Positions 5,579 through 8,797 of a DNA stretch of 8,797 bases are shown here, in pieces. The notes under the pieces were generated by a model. That model was not told the DNA's origin, made no database searches, and saw nothing but the letters and a program-made list of their open reading frames with translations. The position numbers were made by a program, and so were the translations under genes. How positions within the stretch are numbered: position 1 is the stretch's first letter; each line of letters begins with the position of its first letter. The stretch is from Desulfuromonadaceae bacterium (lineage in GTDB: Bacteria > Desulfobacterota > Desulfuromonadia > Desulfuromonadales > Geopsychrobacteraceae): NCBI GenBank assembly GCA_030639985.1, contig DAOWKG010000276.1, positions 1 through 8,797 on the forward strand. Reading direction: 5' to 3'.

Positions 5579-7645
5579 ATGGCAAACCACGACCTGAACC
5601 AGATTCGTAATTTCGGCATTATTTCCCATATTGATGCCGGAAAAACCACGGTATCGGAGCGCATTCTGTTTTACACCGGTGAAATTCATAAAATTGGTGA
5701 AGTCCATGATGGCATGGCAGTAATGGACTGGATGGAACAAGAGCAGGAACGTGGCATCACCATCACCGCAACAGCTACCAGTTGCAGCTGGAACGGTTAC
5801 AACTTTAACCTCATCGACACCCCCGGCCACATCGATTTTACCATTGAAGTTGAACGCTCACTACGGGTACTTGACGGTGCCATTGCTATTTTTGGTGCCG
5901 TCGAAGGGGTGCAACCCCAAAGCGAATTGGTCTGGCGACAAGCAAACCATTATCAAGTGCCACGCATCTGCCTTATCAACAAGATGGATCGGATCGGATC
6001 CGACTACCAGCAGGTCATCAATTCGATGGCAAAAAAACTCGACATCACCCCCCTGCTGTTACAATTGCCCCTGGGTAGTGAAGAAAACTTTCATGGCATA
6101 ATCGACCTGTTAACCGAAACAACAATTTTATTTACCGGCGACGATCTGGGGCAGACCCTGACCGAAGGGACAATCCCGACCGAACTTCTCGATACAGTGC
6201 AGCACCACCGGGAACAAATCATCGAAGCGGCAGCCGACTTTGACGATGAAATCCTCGACGATTTCATTTCCGGCAATCCCATCACTGCCGAGCGGCTTAT
6301 CCCCGCCTTGCGACAGGGAGTTATTGCTTGCAACATCTATCCAGTGCTACTCGGTTCCGCCCTGCGTAACAAGGGGATTCAGCCACTACTCGACGCCATC
6401 TGTGCCTTGCTACCGTCCCCCCTCGATGTCCCAGCAGAAACCGGAATCAGCCTCGATCAGGAAGGCGAACTGGCGATAAAAACCGCTCCCGACGCCAGTC
6501 TCTGTGCCCTGGCATTTAAAGTTCTGGCCGATGAAGGGCGTAAGCTCACCTACTTGCGAATCTATTCCGGCAGCCTCAAACCGGGAGATAATGTCTATAA
6601 CAGCCGCACCGGAGAAAGTGAAAAAGTTGCCCGACTGTTCCGCATGCACGCACATAAACGGGAACGTACAAATCGTGCCATTGCTGGCGACATCGTTACC
6701 GCAACCGGGCTAAAAAATGTGCTGACCGGCGATACCATAAGTGACCCCGAGCACCCCCTGCAACTCGCCGGACTCAAGTATCCAGAACCGGTGGTGTCGC
6801 TGGCAGTCGAACCAAAAACCGTCGATGATAGAGATAAACTACCGCTGGCACTCGAAAAATTACAATGGGAAGATCCAACCTTCCGGGTCACTGAAGATGC
6901 TGAAACCGGACAGACACTCTTGACCGGAATGGGGGAACTCCATCTTGAGGTGGCGATCCAACGCTTAAAAACCGATTTTGGGGTAAACACCCAAACTGGT
7001 CGCCCCCAGGTGGTTTACCGGGAAACAGCACTTTGTGCTGCCGAGCAGGAAGAAATATTTGAACGGGAGATAGATGGCAAAACCCACTATGGCGAAGTAA
7101 TCATCAGGATCAATCCCGGGGAACGGAAAAGCGGTATCGATATCGAGATTCCGGAACAACTATTGGCAGATTGGCCCCCTCAACTGTCAACCCTGATAAA
7201 AGAAAAACTTGCTGCAGCATGTCAATCTGGACAAATTGCTGGCTATCCGCTGACCGATCTCCAAATCAGTCTGGTTAAAGCCACCTACAATAGCAATAAA
7301 ACCACTGACTTGGGAATTTCAGCCGCCATCAGCCGAGCTATCGGGCAAGCACTAAAAAACAGTAAACCGACCCTGCTGGAACCGGTTATGGCTCTGGAAT
7401 TGGTGGCACCATCCGATTGTACCGGGCGGGTAATGGGCAGTCTAAACCAAAAACGGGGGCAAATAGAGGGGATAACTTCACGACCGGGAGAGGATATCGT
7501 CCGGGCAACGGTGCCCCTGCTGGAAATGTTCGGCTACATGACCGAACTCCGCAGCGCCACCCAGGGGCAAGGGAGCTTCACCATGGAATTCTCCCATTTT
7601 GATCAAGCACCACCTGAGACCCTGAAAAAGTTCGGGCTGACATAA
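5579..7645 (+). CDS. Elongation factor G paralog with atypical domain IV
   Basis: Translational GTPase of the EF-G family, which binds the ribosome and drives translocation or recycling. Of the 688 residues, the G domain has SHIDAGKT (16-23), RGIT (58-61), DTPGH (80-84), NKMD (134-137) and the G5-region GSALRNKGIQPLLD (259-272). Domain II spans about 308-390 and domain III includes EPVVSLAVEPKT (403-414) and GMGELHLEV (450-458). Domain V shows EPVM, GRVMG, FGYMTELRS and TMEF. Domain IV departs from housekeeping EF-G: the GGRGQYG loop is replaced by DGKTHYGEV (499-507), and the tip YHDVDSSE is replaced by YNSNKTTD (570-577), so the histidine equivalent to E. coli His583 is Asn571. This suggests a second, specialised EF-G, and the str-operon neighbours (rpsL, rpsG, tuf) are absent. 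AGAGG at 5567-5571, seven bases before the ATG, supports the start. Confidence 0.93.
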   Translation: MANHDLNQIRNFGIISHIDAGKTTVSERILFYTGEIHKIGEVHDGMAVMDWMEQEQERGITITATATSCSWNGYNFNLIDTPGHIDFTIEVERSLRVLDGAIAIFGAVEGVQPQSELVWRQANHYQVPRICLINKMDRIGSDYQQVINSMAKKLDITPLLLQLPLGSEENFHGIIDLLTETTILFTGDDLGQTLTEGTIPTELLDTVQHHREQIIEAAADFDDEILDDFISGNPITAERLIPALRQGVIACNIYPVLLGSALRNKGIQPLLDAICALLPSPLDVPAETGISLDQEGELAIKTAPDASLCALAFKVLADEGRKLTYLRIYSGSLKPGDNVYNSRTGESEKVARLFRMHAHKRERTNRAIAGDIVTATGLKNVLTGDTISDPEHPLQLAGLKYPEPVVSLAVEPKTVDDRDKLPLALEKLQWEDPTFRVTEDAETGQTLLTGMGELHLEVAIQRLKTDFGVNTQTGRPQVVYRETALCAAEQEEIFEREIDGKTHYGEVIIRINPGERKSGIDIEIPEQLLADWPPQLSTLIKEKLAAACQSGQIAGYPLTDLQISLVKATYNSNKTTDLGISAAISRAIGQALKNSKPTLLEPVMALELVAPSDCTGRVMGSLNQKRGQIEGITSRPGEDIVRATVPLLEMFGYMTELRSATQGQGSFTMEFSHFDQAPPETLKKFGLT

Positions 7646-7676
7646 TTTATCCCGGTGCAACTAAAACCGATCCAGC

Positions 7677-8702
7677 CTAAAACGAGTTGATCCGGCGGAT
7701 AAAGGCTTTCAGCAAGCCGTAACTACGGCGATTAAAATCGACCTTCAAACGGGGCAGATGTTTCAAATCGGGTTCATCTTGTTCGGCCGGCAACGGCGAA
7801 CTCAAACAAATCTTTCCCCCCGGAGCGAGAATTTCCCCAAACTCACTGGTCAAAATCCGTAAATGGTCAGAATCAAGCGGTTTATTTAGCCGGATAACCA
7901 TCACATTCTTGACAAACCGCATCGAATGGTAGTTGCGATAGAAATCATCAATCACCTGTACCGCTTCGGCGGGATCACGAGTCAACGAGAACAAACCAAA
8001 ATCTTCCCCCGATATCAACCCCCGGGTAAGGAGACTATCACGCATAAACTCCAGAAATTCTTCCCAATAACCACCATCATCATCGATCATCACCAAAGGA
8101 ATCGGTGGATTTTTTCCGGTCTGGATTAAAGTCATAATCTCCATTGCTTCATCCAACGTACCAAACCCACCAGGAAACAGTGCCACGGCCTGAGCTTCTT
8201 TAAGGAATGCCACCTTGCGGTTGAAAAAATACTTATAGGTAATTACCTTTTCATCCTGATCCATAATCGGATTGGTATCCTGCTCAAACGGCAGACGTAT
8301 ATTGACGGCAAAAGAGTTTTCAACTCCGGCACCTTCATTGCCGGCACGCATGATACCTGGACCCCCGCCGGTAATAACCATATAGTTTCGCTCTGCCAAC
8401 ATCCGGGAAAACTCAACGCAGGTTTGATAGATCGGATCATCAGGTGAGGTTCTGGCACTGCCAAAAACAGTGACCTTTTTACGATCCCGATAAGGGGCAA
8501 AAATTTTATTGGTATAACGCATCTCTTTCATCGTGATGGCCATTAGCTTTTGATCGGCCGGGTAACTATTCTCCTGCCCCGATTTCAATGCGCCCAAAAT
8601 CATTTCACGAATCATCTCAGGATGATGCACCTCAGTTTTACGCATCAACAAATCAATAATTTCATCAATCTCGCCATTACAACGGTCAAACTTTAATGAC
8701 AT
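7677..8702 (-). CDS. LOG-family (TIGR00730-type) nucleotide 5'-monophosphate phosphoribohydrolase, long form
   Basis: Rossmann-like protein related to LOG/PpnN enzymes, which cleave the N-glycosidic bond of nucleoside 5'-monophosphates to release ribose 5-phosphate and a base. The core lies at roughly 74-255: VTVFGSAR (77-84), the phosphate-binding GGGPGIM (112-118), the arginine-bearing NRKVAF (161-166) and the hallmark PGGFGTLDE (177-185) with Glu185 expected to be catalytic. At 341 residues it is much longer than plant-type LOG proteins (about 200). It has a helical N-terminal extension of about 75 residues and a C-terminal part of about 85 residues ending in a basic tail. Physiological substrate is unknown; nucleotide salvage is more likely than cytokinin synthesis. 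AAGGAG (8709-8714), six bases before the ATG, sets the start. It converges on EF-G with a 31-bp gap and no visible terminator between them. Confidence 0.9.
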   Translation of the reverse strand: MSLKFDRCNGEIDEIIDLLMRKTEVHHPEMIREMILGALKSGQENSYPADQKLMAITMKEMRYTNKIFAPYRDRKKVTVFGSARTSPDDPIYQTCVEFSRMLAERNYMVITGGGPGIMRAGNEGAGVENSFAVNIRLPFEQDTNPIMDQDEKVITYKYFFNRKVAFLKEAQAVALFPGGFGTLDEAMEIMTLIQTGKNPPIPLVMIDDDGGYWEEFLEFMRDSLLTRGLISGEDFGLFSLTRDPAEAVQVIDDFYRNYHSMRFVKNVMVIRLNKPLDSDHLRILTSEFGEILAPGGKICLSSPLPAEQDEPDLKHLPRLKVDFNRRSYGLLKAFIRRINSF

Positions 8703-8735
8703 TCAAGGCTCCTTACCCACTAAAATTTCAGCCAT

Positions 8736-8771
8736 AAAAAAACGGCAGTACGATATTGTATCATACTGCCG
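8736..8771 (-). terminator. Intrinsic terminator of a minus-strand gene beyond the window
   Basis: Bases 8743-8771 form a near-perfect hairpin: CGGCAGTA pairs with TACTGCCG, and after one mismatch the stem continues through GATA/TATC. On the minus strand it is followed by seven T (8742-8736). It should end transcription of a gene lying beyond position 8797. It sits only about 20 bases before the ribosome site of the LOG-family gene, so that gene depends on read-through or on a promoter overlapping the hairpin. Confidence 0.82.
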
Positions 8772-8797
8772 CAAATAGTGGCCAAAGAAGTCCGTAA

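Noticed and set aside
6595..6990. 131-residue minus-strand open frame inside the EF-G gene
   Set aside because: It is the antisense shadow of EF-G domains II-III; the serine-rich product is typical of such shadows.
8703..8735. 10-codon minus-strand mini-frame (MAEILVGKEP) ending directly before the LOG start (TGAATG)
   Set aside because: There is no ribosome site ahead of it, it contains the LOG ribosome site itself, and short open frames are expected by chance.
8761..8797. Possible C-terminus of an upstream minus-strand gene ending in TGA within the hairpin
   Set aside because: Only about a dozen codons are visible, other frames are equally open, and the terminator hairpin explains the bases better.

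Overview
The window looks like a chromosomal segment from a Desulfuromonadales-type bacterium (Geobacter/Desulfuromonas/Pelobacter relatives, Desulfobacterota). This rests on recalled protein similarity: the MetX, the EF-G paralog and the long LOG-type protein all read like versions from that group. A SAM-I riboswitch in front of metX also fits it. No 16S, tRNA or phage gene is present, so the placement is an inference. Base composition is moderate, coding density is high, and I see no insertion sequence, CRISPR array or integrase.

Layout, left to right. (1) Positions 1-184 carry a 40-bp direct repeat and a 39-bp inverted repeat copied from the ammonium transporter gene. This has the form of a chimeric sequence end. 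(2) An ammonium transporter gene (amt, minus strand) is broken at that end; its last few codons come from the repeat. It has a sigma-54-like promoter upstream. (3) A 432-bp intergenic region diverges toward metX. It holds a probable metX promoter, a well-formed SAM-I (S-box) riboswitch and an intrinsic terminator just before the gene. (4) metX encodes homoserine O-acyltransferase, the committed step of methionine synthesis, here controlled by SAM. (5) Convergent to metX is a 53-residue, cysteine-rich small protein gene with a TTG start and a good ribosome binding site. (6) A tight three-gene plus-strand cluster follows: a PhnP-like metallo-beta-lactamase-fold phosphodiesterase, a 601-residue protein of unknown function joined to it by an ATGA overlap, and an EF-G paralog 18 bp further on. 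(7) Convergent to EF-G is a long LOG-family (TIGR00730-type) nucleotide phosphoribohydrolase. Just upstream of it is a strong minus-strand terminator belonging to a gene outside the window.

How the genes work together. amt and metX are ordinary nitrogen and methionine metabolism genes, each with recognisable regulation. The least explained part is the MBL hydrolase / unknown protein / EF-G cluster. The EF-G paralog keeps its GTPase motifs but lacks the conserved domain IV motifs that contact the decoding site. The cluster is the best candidate here for an undescribed function, probably linked to translation or nucleotide turnover, but that is inference.
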